A stretch of DNA of 64,000 nt from Lichenostomus cassidix (Eukaryota; Chordata; Aves; Passeriformes; Meliphagidae). This document shows, one piece after another, positions 15,001-29,600 of this stretch. The DNA is taken from positions 104,315,443 to 104,379,442 of the forward strand of contig CM039182.1 in assembly GCA_008360975.2 (NCBI GenBank). The letters run 5' to 3'. Under the pieces are notes generated by a model. The model ran no database searches. It had not been told where the DNA came from and saw only the letters and a program-made list of their open reading frames with translations. A program made the translations under genes and the position numbers. The number at the start of each line of letters is the position of its first letter. The first letter of the stretch is position 1.

Positions 15001-18000
15001 AAGCCTTTCACGGAGCCTCAATAGCAGGATGTCAAGGTCTCTGCATATCATATATTTGTACCTGGACACAGCTGGAGGTTGTCCTTTCACGCTGTCCCTA
15101 CCAGACTCTGCTGAGATGTTTTTCTGGGTCAATTTTCTCTGCACTTGTCACTGAGAGGAATCAGTTAGCTGATTAGTTAGGAAGCATAGGATGCATTTGC
15201 TTCCTGTGTGAGATCCCATCCTTACTGATGCTAACGGGTTTAGTTGCTGTAGGTGTGCAAAAACCAGGGAAGAAATGTGCTGTTCCAGGAAGGCTTGTTC
15301 CCTCACTGTGTGTCAGGATTTCTGTGTTGTGTGCTAGCAACAGGAGATGCAGAGAGCAAAGCTAGCAAGCTGAAATGTTCTCTGTATACCACAGTGTTCT
15401 GCAGAACTTCTAGTTTGTGACTATTTCATAGCAGGACAACTTACTATCTCGTGAAGAAAGAAAAAGACTAGGTTTAACTTGAAGTATGTAGAATTCTTAA
15501 TTGTATAAGACAAAATTCTGGCAAATATTCCAATTTTAGCCTGGAAAGTTTTGATTTCTCTCTTTCTCTCGTGTCTACATATCCTTACAGACTTTCATGT
15601 TTTATAGTTTGGTCCTTGTGATTATAATGTGCCTAGGCTTGTTTTGGGATGAAAATCCTGGAATAAGCTTCTGATAAGGAATATAATATTATTCTTTCCT
15701 TTCCTATGTTGACAGTAAGTGAGACATGCATGTGAGGAGATGGGAACTGGGGAGAGAAGGCAACCTTCCTGCATAATTACATGAGAATATTGTGGTGTGT
15801 GCATTCTCTGCAGGAGACTTTTAAATACAGATGAAACTAATGAATCTTCTTTCTGTCAAGCCTAGCCATACGTGTTAAGTCTTTTGACTGAAATCTGTAC
15901 AACAGATTTAAAAATCATTATTAGACCTTTAAAATGTCATAAAGATTCAAAGACAAAGAGGCCAGTTTGCCTCTTTAAATTATATGGTGTTCAGGGATGT
16001 GTTATTTCAGGAGCTTTTCCAAGACACTGCACTGTCACAGCTTCATTGCTTCAAATGTCACTTCAAGTAGGAGCAGTTTTTATAACTACACAGTAAACTC
16101 AAGATGGTTTAATGGAAATGATTTCTTCATGTGTCAAAATGACTCCTTTGTTTCTCATTTTACTCTTTTGTTGCCTGCAGCTAATCTGGTTTTTGGGTTA
16201 TCAGATCCAAGCATCTTACAATGCTGACTCTAGCAGCGGCATTCAGCTGGAATGCTGCCTTTTGTTTACTGGTTTCACCAGGCCTCCACTGCTTTCTTTG
16301 GTCATCTGGTGGCTCCAGTAATGTGATTTGCACTCCCAGGCTCTGCAGGTAGTCATGGGCTTTTAAAGGGAATTAGAGGAAAGCCTGCCACCCTGGTTGC
16401 TAATGAATCCACAGGGTATTTCTTGTTTGTGTTTTGTTTTCCCAGATTTCTTTTTTTTTTTTTTTTCTGTTTTATGGAATTTTTCTTCTGACTGCTTGGA
16501 CTTCAGTTTTTAAAGTTAGTTTATATGGCTGTGGTGTGGTGACATTCACTTTGCTTTAAGTAGAAGTACCAAATCCTCTTGAACAGTGTGTCCATTTGGG
16601 GTTTTCTTGGGAACTGTAAGTGTGGAAAAAAAGGGTGGCTATTCAAATACTCAAACTTCTTTACTGCAATAAATAATATACAAAGATTGTTTTTGGTAAT
16701 AGGGGATAGCGACAAAGTTCCACCTTCATGAAAAGTCTAACTATTGAAATAGCAAATGTTGGCTCAAGTAGGGAAGCTGAAGTGTTTTGCTAATGAGGCT
16801 GCAGCTGTAATCGTAAAGTTTTGCAAGCACACCAGGAGAAGATGCAAGTTTATAAATACCTCAGCTCAGTCTTACAAATTTGAGCCAGTGAAGGACATAG
16901 TCAAATAAATATTCTATTACAATTTTTGCAAAAATACAAGTTATACTGGAGAGGGTTTTTTAATATGAAAAGCATATACACAAAAGCAGATCTATACTTA
17001 AAACATCTTCTACTCTTTTTGTGGAGCAGAGGACAGTTTCAGACTTTGAGGAGTTGACTAACATGTCAGATGCTGAGTAAGATGCCATTCCTTCTTATAT
17101 CCACAACCTCTTACTTAAGTATCCTTGTGGATTTGAGTGGGGATTAATAGAGTGATTAGGGTTGGTTGGTGGGGTTTTTTTTTTCAAGATTAGTCCTGCA
17201 GTTTTGTTAGGGCCAGTATTTGGCTTGCACAAAAACAAACACAATGTCAATGTTTTTAAAGCTTCACTCTAGTCTAATTAACACTCAACCTACAGTGGCA
17301 GGATGGGTAAATTTTTATATTTTCATAAAATATTTTTCAGCCATTTCTGTTGTTTTAGAGTGGAAGATACAAAATCAGTGATAAAAGTAAAATCTGAATA
17401 GGACTTTGGAAATAAATGGGCCCTTTCCCTGCAAAAATAGATAATATTGAATCTATTGTTGTTGTTTACCTTGAGAGCAAGTCTATCTGTTTACCCAAGT
17501 CAGAAGAATTTAGACTGATAAGAGTTGTGCCGCTGCTGTGTGGTTTATAGGGTTGTCTCTTAAGAGTAGAAGAAAGCATTAGAAAAGGTGAAGTACACAG
17601 ACATGTTTCAGTGCCCTTTCTTTGTGCCCTTCCATGGTGTTGGTGCTATGGGATTTATGTTTAAATTATATATGTGTGTTTATATTTTTAACATATTAAC
17701 TGAATATCAGAGCATTAAATTCTGTTCAAAGAATGTCAGTTAAGTTGTTGAATTGGTATTTTTGCTTCAGGAAAAAAACCATGTAGAAATTCAGGTTTTA
17801 ATAGTGGACATATAAAGCAAGAGTGTATCGATTGAGTTTTACTAGGCTGACAGCAGCGCTGAAGGTCCTTGTGACCCAGAAGTTTGTGACCCATGAAATC
17901 TCCATTTTCCTTCTATTGGTAATGTATCTTGAAGTACAGAGGACTGGAAAATGCATCCGGGGTGACCCAACACATTGATTATCTACAAACAGAAAATTAT

Positions 18001-21000
18001 TTGAACTTTTTCCAAAAAACGGGTTTGATACTAGTAAATATAAAGGATAGGCTTAAATTAGATTGTTGAACAAGTGCTCCCTGAGGACAAATTCACTAAG
18101 GCAACAGCCAATCCTTACAGCTATGAATAAGATCTACTATTTTTTCCTTTAAAATGCTAATTTCAGATGCTTGGCCATTTTGCGGATTCAGCTTCATCAG
18201 CTTGCATGCACGTGCCCAAAAATCAAAATTTTGCTTTATAAATGGTACTTGTGTCTGACTGAAGGAGATAAAGGGCAGTAAGGAATTGGGCAGAGTTATT
18301 TCTAAAACTGGTAAATATCCAAGGTTCATGGAAAGAACCCTGTAGCACACAGGAACACCAGCAGGCAGATTTTACAGCTCTGTCCAGAGCACAGAAGGAA
18401 GATAAATCATGGCCATCCCCCTCTCATTTTTGAAATGGTTCAACCCTGGGGTTTAGCTGAAGGACTTAAGGCGTTTTTGAAGTGCAAATAGACTGGTGAA
18501 GGGTAAACCTTTTCAGAGTTTCATTTAGAAGGATTTTTTTTTTTTTAGTGTGGATTTCTGGCACCAGCTGAGATCTGGAAAGCCACAGGATTTTTTTGTT
18601 TTTGATCAATCAAGCAAGCAGAACTTGCCATGGGGGTGTACATTCTCTGCATACATATTGATCCTATTGTGTTTAAAAGTAGTTAATTTAATCAGGGCTT
18701 TTTGAAACCTTCCCTGGTAAAACTTGCATTAATGAAGCTGTCATTTCAAGGTCATGTTTCAGTGTCAACAACTTAATGGTAATGACAGAAGTTACATGTA
18801 AGTTTAATATCAATATTTCAATCATTCCATGTTAAAACTGCATTGAATGAGAACTGATTTTACATACATGCATGTAAAAATGTTCAGCTTCAATTGGAAA
18901 GTGTGACTCTCATTAAATGAGATATTTTCAAAGCAGTCTGGAGTTACCAAACACATTGATTCTGACAGTTCTGATACTATTCGCTGCTGTTTGGATCAGT
19001 ACCCTTGGCCTGCCCTATTCCATAGGGAGTTTGACTCCAGTATCCTATTTTGCACCTTTTCTCTTCCAGCAAAATGGTTGTAATATCAGAGTTTTGATTC
19101 AAGGCTCTTTCTAGTAGTTTTTGACCTTTTACCTCACATTTTGTCGTTTAAAAGCAGCAGCATGCAGAAGATGGATTGCATATTAACTATAAACACTTCT
19201 CTCTACTGAGATAAATATTTGGAGATAAAATGTTTAAGGGCTGGTTGTTTGATAAGATGTTCATTTGAGTGTAGAGTACAGATTTTATAAGACAGGATAC
19301 AGTTTACGACTTTTCATCCATATCTGATGACAACATCTTCAAGTATTTTTGGTGAAAGCATAACATATTTTCAAGGCTTTTTCCTGTGAGGATGTTAAGT
19401 GCAGACTTGACTATTTGCTTCTTTGATTTATTTGGCTTGGAAGTAGCTTCAGAAAGTTGTTCTTGACATGGTGACACTCGAGGTACAGTAGAGTTAGTGG
19501 GTTCAGATACCATGGCAGAATGTGCCTGTACATCTCCCAGAATCAATCTTCTCATTGCTTTTCATCTTGGTAGTTGCAGAATGCCTTTTGCTGAGATTTG
19601 AGGTGGAAAGCAGAGTCTTGCGTAAAACCTTTGTGGTCATGTACCAGTAATGGTCTTCTGTAGAGTTTCCTGCTTGTGTTTTTCCCAACTGAATGGGATT
19701 TTATCAAAGATTCTGGTGTCACATCATTTGGTGGCTCAGAATGGGAGAGGAACCCTAAAGATGGTCTGACGTCCAGAGTTAGGATCGTCTTTAGGAAGGA
19801 CCAGAGTGGCTATTAGTGTAATTTCTGTGTATTGAATGTCCAAAATGGCCTACTATGGGAAAATGGCCTATATTAAAAAATGTGTATTTATACCTTACTT
19901 TTGTATTTACAGTCTGGTGGTTTGATGTGGTCCGCTATGAGAGCGCAGTAGAAACATTCTACATCAGAATAGGGACCTACCTAAAATCATAACTCGCCAC
20001 AAATTAATAAATGTGGCTAAATACAATCAATAAGTAAGTCTTAAGAAGTCCATGTTGTGATTTGTCCCTGACTTTACACTGGACAGGAGATGTTTGGTTA
20101 TCAGGCCCTCTGTCCTGGTCTTTTATTTTATGACTCTAACTTTACATCCATAAATCTCACATGTTCTCAGTCTCATGTAATGTAATAATGGTCATTTCAT
20201 GTAGTGTTTGAAAACTGAACATGAGATGCTGTTTAAAGTGTTACTGAGAGACAGGGAAATTCTTTGCATCTCACTGCAGAGAAGGGTTTCTCAGAATTTG
20301 TAGAGTCACTTTTGCAAATATGTCATCAGGAGAAGCTAATATGACCTTTCCTTAGCACCACCCAGGACTCTTCAACAAGTTGCGGTCCACAGCCTGGATG
20401 TAGAATTTTGGGTGTATTTCAAATCAGCAGTTTTTAGTTCACTCTTACAGGCATAGAGGGCAGATTTTTGTTTAGGAACAGGTACCATTCTGTAGCTGGA
20501 TATGTGGGTGTTGGCTGGAAAATCTATCATTCTAATTTAATTTTTTTTAAAGTGGTGCCTGCTCAAATGTCAAAACACTGAGGGGCTGTTACTTGCAGAT
20601 TACAGATTTATCGAGCAGCTGTGACATTAAAGGAATCGTACTCTGGTTACAGTATGCATTTGTCAAGGGCACAGGCTTGCACAATGATTCTGAATTCCTG
20701 TGGAATTTAACTGAGCAACAGCTGGTCTGTAGGATGTGTAGATTTTAACAAGGTAATGTCTGTGTTTTGGCAAAGGACTTGTGTGACCTTCTGCTGAAGC
20801 TGTTCCAAAGTGCCTTCTTCCTCCATTCAGGTCTGTAGGGGTCCTGAAACAGTTTTTGTGTAAAATTTCTCCATCCTCTCTTCTCCTCTTGATTTTATCA
20901 CAGGTAAATTCTACAAAATTCTTCAATGAAGTATTAGGGGGAAAAAAAAGAAAATAAAAAGGCTATCACTAACTACAGTTTACGATAGAAAGAAAACTCT

Positions 21001-22410
21001 TTTTGGCTTTTAATTGTGTCAGATTCCTTTTCTCAACAGTTGTTGGTTGGGGTTTTTTTCACTTGAGAGAGGTTTATGGTGCTGTGTCTGCCAGGATAAC
21101 TGTCTTAGGGTTGAAGTTGTATTTCTCCCTGAGTTCCTAGAGGTGATGTTATCTTTTGTTCACTCAACAGTATGGTCATTCCTGAGAGCATCTGTCACTT
21201 TAGGCATTGTAAGATGGATGAGTCTCAAGTGAACTGCTAGTTGAAGCAAATGGTAAAAATAAGAAAAGACATGGGGGTTGGGTGTCTTCAGAGGGGACAG
21301 ACAACAAGGAAGCACTGTTAGAAATCAAAAGTAAGCCAGTCCATAGTGGAGGAAAGAGCCAAGATGTGGATCACGTTAGTAGATCTCACAGGTCTTGGAA
21401 ATGAAGATTGGTGCCTGATGAATTCTGAAGAGATCTTCTGCATTGTGGCAAAAATGCTGTTGATTTGTTTCCTACTTCATTTGCAAATAAGGGAGGATCA
21501 GGAGATGACCTGACCATAAGATGAAAAAAAAAATTGTCATATTGTGTTACAGGGTTAGGACAAATTAATACTGTCAATAATCAGGAAAAGAGTTAATAAT
21601 ATTTTGTATGTATTAAATATTGTGTGATAATCTGTGAGTACTGAGTGGGCACTTAACAGTATAAAAACCAAAGCAGCATATGAGGAGTTTAACTTTTGGA
21701 AAAAAATGTAAACTCAAAATTCATAGTTGATGGCATTTCAGAAGGTACTTAATATTTTTAAAAGAGGTAAAGTTCCTTACAGTGTCTCTGATTTAGCTGG
21801 ACTAATAATTGAGTTAGACTTGTTAACAGAGAGAAAGTGTGCAAAAACACATAAACCCCAAGAAAACTCCCTCAAATGCATTGACAAGCAGATCCATACC
21901 CCCTACCCCCAGGCTGAGCAAAGGTCTGTGTTTGCAAAAGCAGCCGGCAAAGGACAAAAGGCACTTACAGCCCAGTGTGTGTCAAGGTTTGGGAAGGGTC
22001 CAGGAGGATCTTGGCTTGAAAAATTATTTTGTCACACTGTTGGCATTGGTCCATAAGGGGAAGCACTGGTTGAAAGGCGAAGAAATTAAGATGATTAGAA
22101 GCTTTAAAGCTTCACAAATGGTGGAGTATCTCTCTTCTCAATGGATGTAAATAATAGATGAAAGACCAAGAGTGACAACAAAGGCTCAGGGCCTTTAAGA
22201 GAATGTGTGCACCCTGAATAGAGGTCTGTGGCCTAGGGCCAAAGGTCTTAGCTTTGAGTGTAATTAGAAGAAAATACAAAAATGTCATTACTAGCAGGTG
22301 AAATGTTCAGCACGTGTCTGAAAAATAGCAATTTCAGAGCCAGGAGCTGTTGGAATTGGATTACTGACATTCTGCAATCCCTGGAGTCTGTGCAGAGCCC
22401 TACAGTTTGG
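1..22410. other. Non-coding sequence, upstream or 5' intron of GREB1L
   Basis: No exon, RNA gene or long repeat was recognised. The open frames are all short (under about 100 codons) and none resembles a known protein. The DNA is AT-rich with homopolymer tracts such as T17 at 2758-2774 and T16 at 16451-16466, and a short AT repeat near 6079-6102. Intron versus intergenic status cannot be decided from sequence; mammalian GREB1L has very long 5' introns, so intron is plausible. Confidence 0.6.
2758..2774. repeat. Poly(T) tract, 17 bp
   Basis: Uninterrupted T run; no SINE or LINE body is recognisable beside it. Confidence 0.95.
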
Positions 22411-22580
22411 TCGGGAGTTGCGTGTGTTGTCCCTGTTGTCCCTGTTGTCCCTCTGCGAGGCAGACGCTGCCGGCGTGGCAGGGATGTGCTGTGGGGCAGC
22501 ACCGGTGGTCCCTGGCAATAGAGCTGTTTAGAGCCTCTCCTCAGACCACAATCCTGCCCAAAACCTTTCCTCAGCGAGAG
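22411..22580 (+). promoter_or_regulatory. CpG-rich patch ending at a consensus splice donor (possible alternative promoter/first exon)
   Basis: About seven CpGs fall within roughly 100 bp (22411-22510) in a neighbourhood where CpG is rare, including CTGCCGGCGTGG. The sequence then runs to GAGAG|GTGAGG, a consensus-like donor at 22581. It lies 0.9 kb upstream of the candidate exon at 23522. No TATA box is obvious. The patch is far smaller than a standard CpG island, so promoter activity is only a hypothesis. Confidence 0.2.
22424..22453. repeat. 9-bp minisatellite, three units
   Basis: TGTTGTCCC is repeated three times in tandem within the CpG-rich patch. Confidence 0.9.
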
Positions 22581-23521
22581 GTGAGGGTTACAGCTGCTCT
22601 CTAAAACAGGCTGATTTTTAAAATTGAGAGGAGTGGGGAGGAAGCTTTAAGGCCTTTAATTTTAAAAGCTGGAGCTTGAATTCTGGGTGTACAGCGGTGT
22701 TCTGGTTTTGACAGCAGGCCTGTGCCTGTAGTCCCAGCCTTAAGCCTTAAAATCCCATTTGTGAGAAACAGAGAAAATTCCTTTAAATCTTTTGGCAAAA
22801 TATGGTCTGTTGCTATTGTGAAACCAAACCAGTTTGTCTGCCTAAGAAAGTCTTGTCAAAGTCCACTCAGTGATAACTCAATTTAAAGCTTTTCCTGATG
22901 TTAATTACTGCTCTGTACAGCCCTAGGTATTTTAGGAGTTCTTTTGCTTGCTGCTTGCTATACCATTTTTGTCACTTCTTGGGGTGTTTCAGGTGTATTT
23001 TCTTTTACAAACTGCAATTTCTATTAGAGATGTTTTTTCTAATAGAAAAACTTCAATACTTTTATGGAAAGCCAAATAGGAGAGCAACCAGCTAATTCTG
23101 ATTTCATTCTGAACATTGATCTCCAGGGTAGATAAATGCTCACCCATTTAGTTTGTTTCTTTCTAAACTAATAGTAAAATAATTCCTTCTGTGTTACCAT
23201 TTTTTAAAATGTTTCTGCAACTGTTCATTTTATCATGTTAATGTGCTAAATTCCTAATCTTTCATGTAGTGACATCAGCGCCAAAAATGTGCAAAGTCTA
23301 AGTTTGAACTTCTGGTAAAATACAGAGAAGCAACCAAGCACTTTCAACTAAGTATTCCCATGAAGAAAAATATGTTTTTTTAAGTCATTGGCCCTCCTTT
23401 TTTCACCCCAGTTCAGTTTTCACCCTAGTCCAGCTTTCCACAGGAAGGGTTTTTTGGCTTGTTATAAACTATAGGCTGGCAGGAGTAATTCTGATTTTTT
23501 TTCTCCCTTTTTATTTTTCAG

Positions 23522-23625
23522 GTGTTCAGAAGTTTTAAACAACTTTGCAGCAAGGCTTCACAAACTCTTAGCTGCATCCTTTAATCATGACTGCATTTCA
23601 AACAGGTTAAAAGGAATCGGAGAAG
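23522..23625 (+). other. Candidate untranslated 5' exon of GREB1L
   Basis: A strong polypyrimidine tract and acceptor (TTTTTTTTCTCCCTTTTTAT then TTTTCAG, AG ending at 23521) precede 104 nt that end in AGAAG|GTACTG. The interval has no family coding match; its single ATG opens a frame that stops after six codons. Coding exon 1 carries only three bases of 5' UTR, so at least one upstream non-coding exon must exist, and this is one of the better splice-bounded candidates. Transcript data would be needed. Confidence 0.35.
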
Positions 23626-26600
23626 GTACTGTACTTGCCTTTCCTAATAGACAATACATTGTATGTTTGTGATCAGCATCTCTGCTTTCATTTCCATTGC
23701 CTGCATTTTAGGAGCAGTGTGGTCTGTAAATAACTATTTTATTTTTGCTTCAAGCATGTAAAATATCTAGGTTCTTAAAAAATCCTGTAATCCAGTTCAT
23801 ATAATCAAAAAGCCTTCAATAGAGGGCTGATTTGTGTTTCCATTTTTTCTTACATACCCACAATGAGGTCAGCTTCATTATTTAATGGCAGTTCTTTTGA
23901 AGCTGTAACAATTTTCTTCTGCTGTTTTTCTTAGAAGCTCTGCAAATACCTAAGCAAATAGCTAAATATATGTTTTATGCACTTGGAGGGTGAATGTTTG
24001 TTTGTTTATTTGTCTTCTCAAAGGGTTTAAAACAAATGGGAAGAAGAATGCAGATCTTTGTAATGATTGGGATAGATTTGTTCTTCCAACTGAGATTCTC
24101 ACATGTCTTTTTTTTCCTGACTTCTGAGAGGGGGGAGGCTTGTCTCAGTACACAATATTGGGCTCAAATAGTTTCTTGCTGCATTTAAATAGGCAGCGTA
24201 CCCAGAAGGCTGAAGATCTATTCCTGCTTTATGACCTGTTGTATCCCTGGGGCAAGGGCAGCCCTGAGTGGAGCAAGGGGGTCACGGCCACAGCCCAGGC
24301 TCTGCGTGGCCCTTGTGGGCTCCTAAAACCTGCCCGCAGGAATATTTTGCTTGGCAACATCTGGAACATGGTATAAATCTGGAAGAGGGGGGAACCTCCA
24401 GGATTTTGCTTTGCCAGGTGCTAGGAGGAAGCAACATTAGCCTTTTTGATGGGGGGGAGGCAGATTCTGCGGCCCTGAAGTTAGGCTAAACAATTGCAGA
24501 GGTCAAAGGACAGCTGAGTGCGGTCAATGAGACACCCTGGGGTGTATTTTGTTACTTAGTAAAAGGAGCAGCATCCTAAAACCCTAAAGGATTCTCTTGA
24601 AAATCTGTGTTGTGAAAAGGTTTTATGAGTCTGATGGCAAAAAGTGCTGATTTAGCTAAGGAATGCTTGCTTTTGTCTAAATGAAAGGCTAATCCTTACC
24701 AAATGTTGGCAGCTATTATAGTGCAGTCAATGCAGGTCTGAAAGGACAGTTAGAGTAGAAGTGTATTTTGGGATCCCAAATGTTTATCATTTTAATGGTT
24801 CTATAACTGAAAAGATTTCTGAAACTTTCACCTTTTATCCTAAAATTTAAACCATGAACAAAATATCTGAAAAAGTACAAAGTAAATCTTCACTTAAAAT
24901 GTTAAAAAATTGTTCATAAGGGAGCTGTGCCTGCCTGGTTATTCTATATTCCCTGATAAATTTGCTTCAGATTTTCAGGGTACTGCCTGGCTTAAAGTAT
25001 AACTTCCTTTAATCTGCCTACACTTATTAATTGGCTGAAAAAAAGTGTGGGGTTTTTTTCTGGTCTTGAGTAATTTTTACTGTTCTTGTTTCAATGCTCA
25101 TGAGACAAAAGTAAAGAATAGGTTTGGGGTAATTAATTCCTATAATTTGTTTAGCATTATCTTTCTTTGAAAGGACAGCTTATTAACACTTAACATTTGT
25201 CATAGAAACAGATAAGAAATCAATGTCAGAGCCAAGACCTTGTAAATAACCCGAAAGGAAATGTAATAATGGCTGTCTTCACCACAGAGGTGGTGGGGGA
25301 AGGACTGGGCGTGTGACAGAAAAGGTTCAGTGCTTTTTGTTTTCCTTTGGAAGGGGGGGTTGCTGCAAGGCACGACCTGGGGCCTCTGACTCGTTAGCCC
25401 TACTGTCTTACGCAAACACTCGAGGTTGTATTAGGAAGAAAAAGCTACTTCGGAGCCAGCGGTGGTGGTGTTTATAATAGAGACTAACCTGGTGTTTCGT
25501 CATGATCTTTAAAAGAACTCTGTAAGAAGAGTGGAAAAGAATAAACTGCATCATTTTCAGCTGGCGGGGAAAGTGAGCAAGGAAGTTGACAAGTTGGTTT
25601 GGTTGATTTTTGAAAGAAACGTGCTTGCAAAATATAGCTTTTTGTAGAGCTTAATTTTTAAACTCTTTAGAATTGCTCTATACAGATGCTTAGCATTGAT
25701 TTATGTCAAGGTTAAGGCACCTTTAAACAAATAAAGTAGGGAATGGATAAACCTGCTAAAATACAAGTTGCCTATTAAACACAGATGATGTTTGTATAGC
25801 ATTCAGGTTGCCACAAAACTGACACATGTCCTGAAATTCTCCTGATAACCCCTCCTAAACTCATCAGGAAATGATGGCATGTGTTTGAGGGGTACACAAG
25901 GGAGCAGCCAGATAGGATAGAGATGGAAGGTCAGGCCTTAGCTTTGACTTTCTAGGCTTCAGCTTCTTGCTTTTGCAATAGGGTAGTGGCAGATGAAGAA
26001 AGGATTAAGGTGATTTATTTATCAATGAGGTTGGTCTGGCTTTTGCTGTAGGAATTCATTGAGATGTCTGAGTCTACTTTCAGTGTTATCCCTATAGACA
26101 ATAACTGCCATATTTTACATATATATCTATGTGGAATTAAATGCTATATCTGTATAATTAAACTGCTTAGAGGAGTACATATTTGAGTTGTAATGCTTAG
26201 TTTTGTTTGTAACTTCAGAATTTAACTACTCAGAGTATGTAAAATAGGTTTAGATGCATAACTTTATTTTTTTCTCATCTACTGGAGGAAGTTGTTTTGT
26301 ATCTATAAACTATTTATCATGTGTTTGGGTTTTTTGTTTGTTTTTTTTTAAAGCAGATTTTAGCCCACAGTGAGAATTTTATGCACAATGTTAATATTCT
26401 ACTGTGGCAACAGATGCAGAAAAATATTTTGAGCACAAGTTTCTTGAGTGTCAGAATTTACTGGAAGTTTTATATCCATGCCATCAAGAATGCATAGAAC
26501 CTGAGAATTTTCTGTGTTGCTGAATCATTAAACTGTAGTGGCAGCTTTGGGACTCAAGATTGCTGGTGCCAGCATATTTATGTTGCAGGTAAATTAAGTC

Positions 26601-29600
26601 CAGCCTGTAATATCACTAAGACTTTTGGGAGAGAAGTAGAGAAGCACATCTAATGCTTCCAACGAGTCAAAAATTTTATTATAATTTTTTCTTTGTGCAA
26701 GACATAGGCCCCTGCCCTCCAATTTATCATAGTGGCTGATGAGTTTCATCACAGAACAATATAAGCATTTGAAATTGAAAACTGTTTTCTTCTCCTATTA
26801 AGTGTTCATGGGATGCAATTTGAATTTTTGCATTTCTGTTTTGCATAAAGATAAAGGTGGAGGGGTTTTCTGGACCTAAATGGCATTATAAAAATATAAT
26901 TTGTGGACATTTATCCCACAAATAACTTTTGAGATTCTATCTAGAAAAGGTAGCTTGAGTGTCAAAACTCTTCTTTTTTAGCTATATCCCTGGATACAGT
27001 GTTCAAGTTTTGTTGTGTTGATTGCCCATTTCTTGCAAATTTCATCCTAACTGAAATATGGGATATTGCAGAAGGCCCAACAGTGATGTACATCTTTCAT
27101 CTCAAACAGGGTTGCATCTGGTAATTTCAGAGATTCTGGACAGAACTTTGTTTATTTTACAGAAGAATTTGTGGTATTCTGTGGGGGGTAGAAAGTGGGG
27201 TCAGCTTTGACACATGACAAACACATGTTGCAGAAAAGGAAAGGGAAGAACTCTACAAAGCACTCTGCACTTGGAAGTTCATTTCCACTAAAATTGTCTA
27301 TGAGAAATTTGGCCACAGTTTCCCAGCAGTAGGGAAGTTGCAAAAGGTGTCTGAATTATATTAAATTGACTTTACTTGTGGATTTAAGCTGATCGTTATG
27401 GTTTTGACCTATAGAGGGTTTTCTTGTCTATTTAGTGCGTTGGTTTTTTGCATAGAAGTGGCCATGAAAGCAGCTGGCTTTGCTGTGTTGGTTTTTCCTT
27501 GTCTCTGCATCATGGGCTAAAAGTGACTCCGGATGAACTGTATTAGATATGTCTCTCTATCTAGTGACTACATGGGAGCTTCAGATAAGAAAAATCTTGT
27601 TTGTTCCTTTCTAAAACATATTCTGAGTTCAGAAGAGCAGAAACATGATCATTTTGACTTATTTGAAAATGGTACTTTTGGAAGAGCTGTGCAGGTATGT
27701 GCTCTGAGTGGATTTGACAAACATTTTGACACAACCTTCTGCAAAAGAAGTGGGGCTCGTTTCCACCTTTGCTAGTTCCTTTTTAGGGATGACTAAGCCT
27801 TGTAAAATGAAGGTGAACTCTCAGTCGGGCTTGCCTGTTTTCACACTAGGCTCTAGAGAGATAAACAGTCCTTTTTTCAGAGCATGTGAGAAGCCAACAA
27901 CTTACCTAACCTTCTATCCAAGTGCATTAGTGAAGGCTAGTTCAATTCAGGCTGACTTTATTTCTTCTTGATTTTACTTTATTATTTTAATCTAGAAGTC
28001 TGTGTTACGGATTAATTTAGTAATCTTTCTGGAGAGGTAGAAGAACAAAACTTGATGGTGCTTTTGGCAGAATTACGCACTTTATGGGTGAAGGAGAAGG
28101 GGGAGATGCCACATGTGAGTCACTTGGATGCAGGGTGTTATCCTTTGTACAGAGTCATAGACATGCTCTGGCTGCAGAGACTTTTTTTTTGGAACTCGTA
28201 ACCCTGAAATTACTTTCAAGTTGCATATTTGAAGAAGTGCCATGGTACATTTCCAACTCTGCCAGCTTAGAAGGGAAAAAGTTTGCTTGCAGCAAAGGAA
28301 AGGTTGAAGTCAACAAAGTTTTACTCCAGTACTTTATCTTTAGCCTGTTGCAGCTGTCAGAAACCAGAACATGCATCAGATAAGATGAATACTGTGGAAA
28401 AAGAAAGTATTAAGTGGATATTTGTGAAGAATTGGGTCATCTTTGTTTGGAAAGTTTTAAGAGCCAATGTAATCTGTATTACCATTATGCCTATTATTCA
28501 GAAAGTTTCATTTTTATTAGTGTCAGTTAGTAAGTGTTTTGAGAACTGAGAACTTTCAGAACCACTAATGTATCTTCAAAATGAACAGCAATTCGTTTAT
28601 ACTGCTTGGCAATAAAATATCTTTGCCTCTCTTATTTAGTAGCACTTTCACATGAGAAAACTTCAAAAAAAGAAAAAAGAAAGAAAAGAACATAGGAAAA
28701 AACCACTTTTATTGTAGATATAGGTACCAAAAAGATCTTTCTTAAGGATTTTCTTTTTAATGCTTGTACTGTATCATCTGATGTTGAGATGTATCAGAAT
28801 AGATTACATTTTAGCTTCTATTTTCTGTATCTTGATAGTGAATTTTTTTGCTATTTTCCTGTCAAGTAGTGTCATCTTGGTGAGCAGTCTTTAAAAACGT
28901 CAAGCATAAGTTCCTATATGAGTGGTACCTTGTGCCTACAATAAATAAATAGCATAAACTGTGATGTTTAAAACTTAAAATCTTGCAGCTTAGTGGCCTA
29001 AGGATTTACAATAATTTACATACAGGGTTTGCTAAGCCATAATGCAGAGTCCTACTCCATCGTCCTATTGAAGGCAACTCCAGGCAGGTGAATATGTACT
29101 TACAGTACTGAGTTCTGAACCCAGATCAGGAGAACTGGTGTAGAGAGAACTTGCAGGAAAAAAATGAAACACAAACAAGCTGAGCAAACTCAGTGGTTGG
29201 AAATTACTTCAACATCGTTAGCTTCATATGGTGGTCTTTGCTAGTCCAGTTGTGTTGAAGAGTTGGTCACAAACCTAATTGAAAAAGCATTCAAAGTATG
29301 CCTGGGATTGTAGGTGAAGTGCTCAGCTTCCAAGTGCCCAGTCCTAAAATGCTTAATGGATCATCATCCCTTTCATTTTCACAAGCAATGCCAGCTGAGA
29401 TGCCATTGGGATTGCTTCTTTTTATGGCATTATATGGCTCTTTTGAAACATTGGTGACTTTCCCTTTCAATTTCTCTGGATAGAAGCAACTGGGAAAAAA
29501 ACCTAAACAAAACCATAATTCATAAGAGTCAGCAATTAGTGATAATTGCCAGCATTAAAATTGCTGACAAATAGAGACTTGTGTTTATTTAGAAAGACCA

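Noticed and set aside
21727..22150. Two overlapping open frames of 103 and 109 codons
   Set aside because: Basic, low-information sequences with no family resemblance; two overlapping frames in the same place suggest stop-poor DNA rather than coding.
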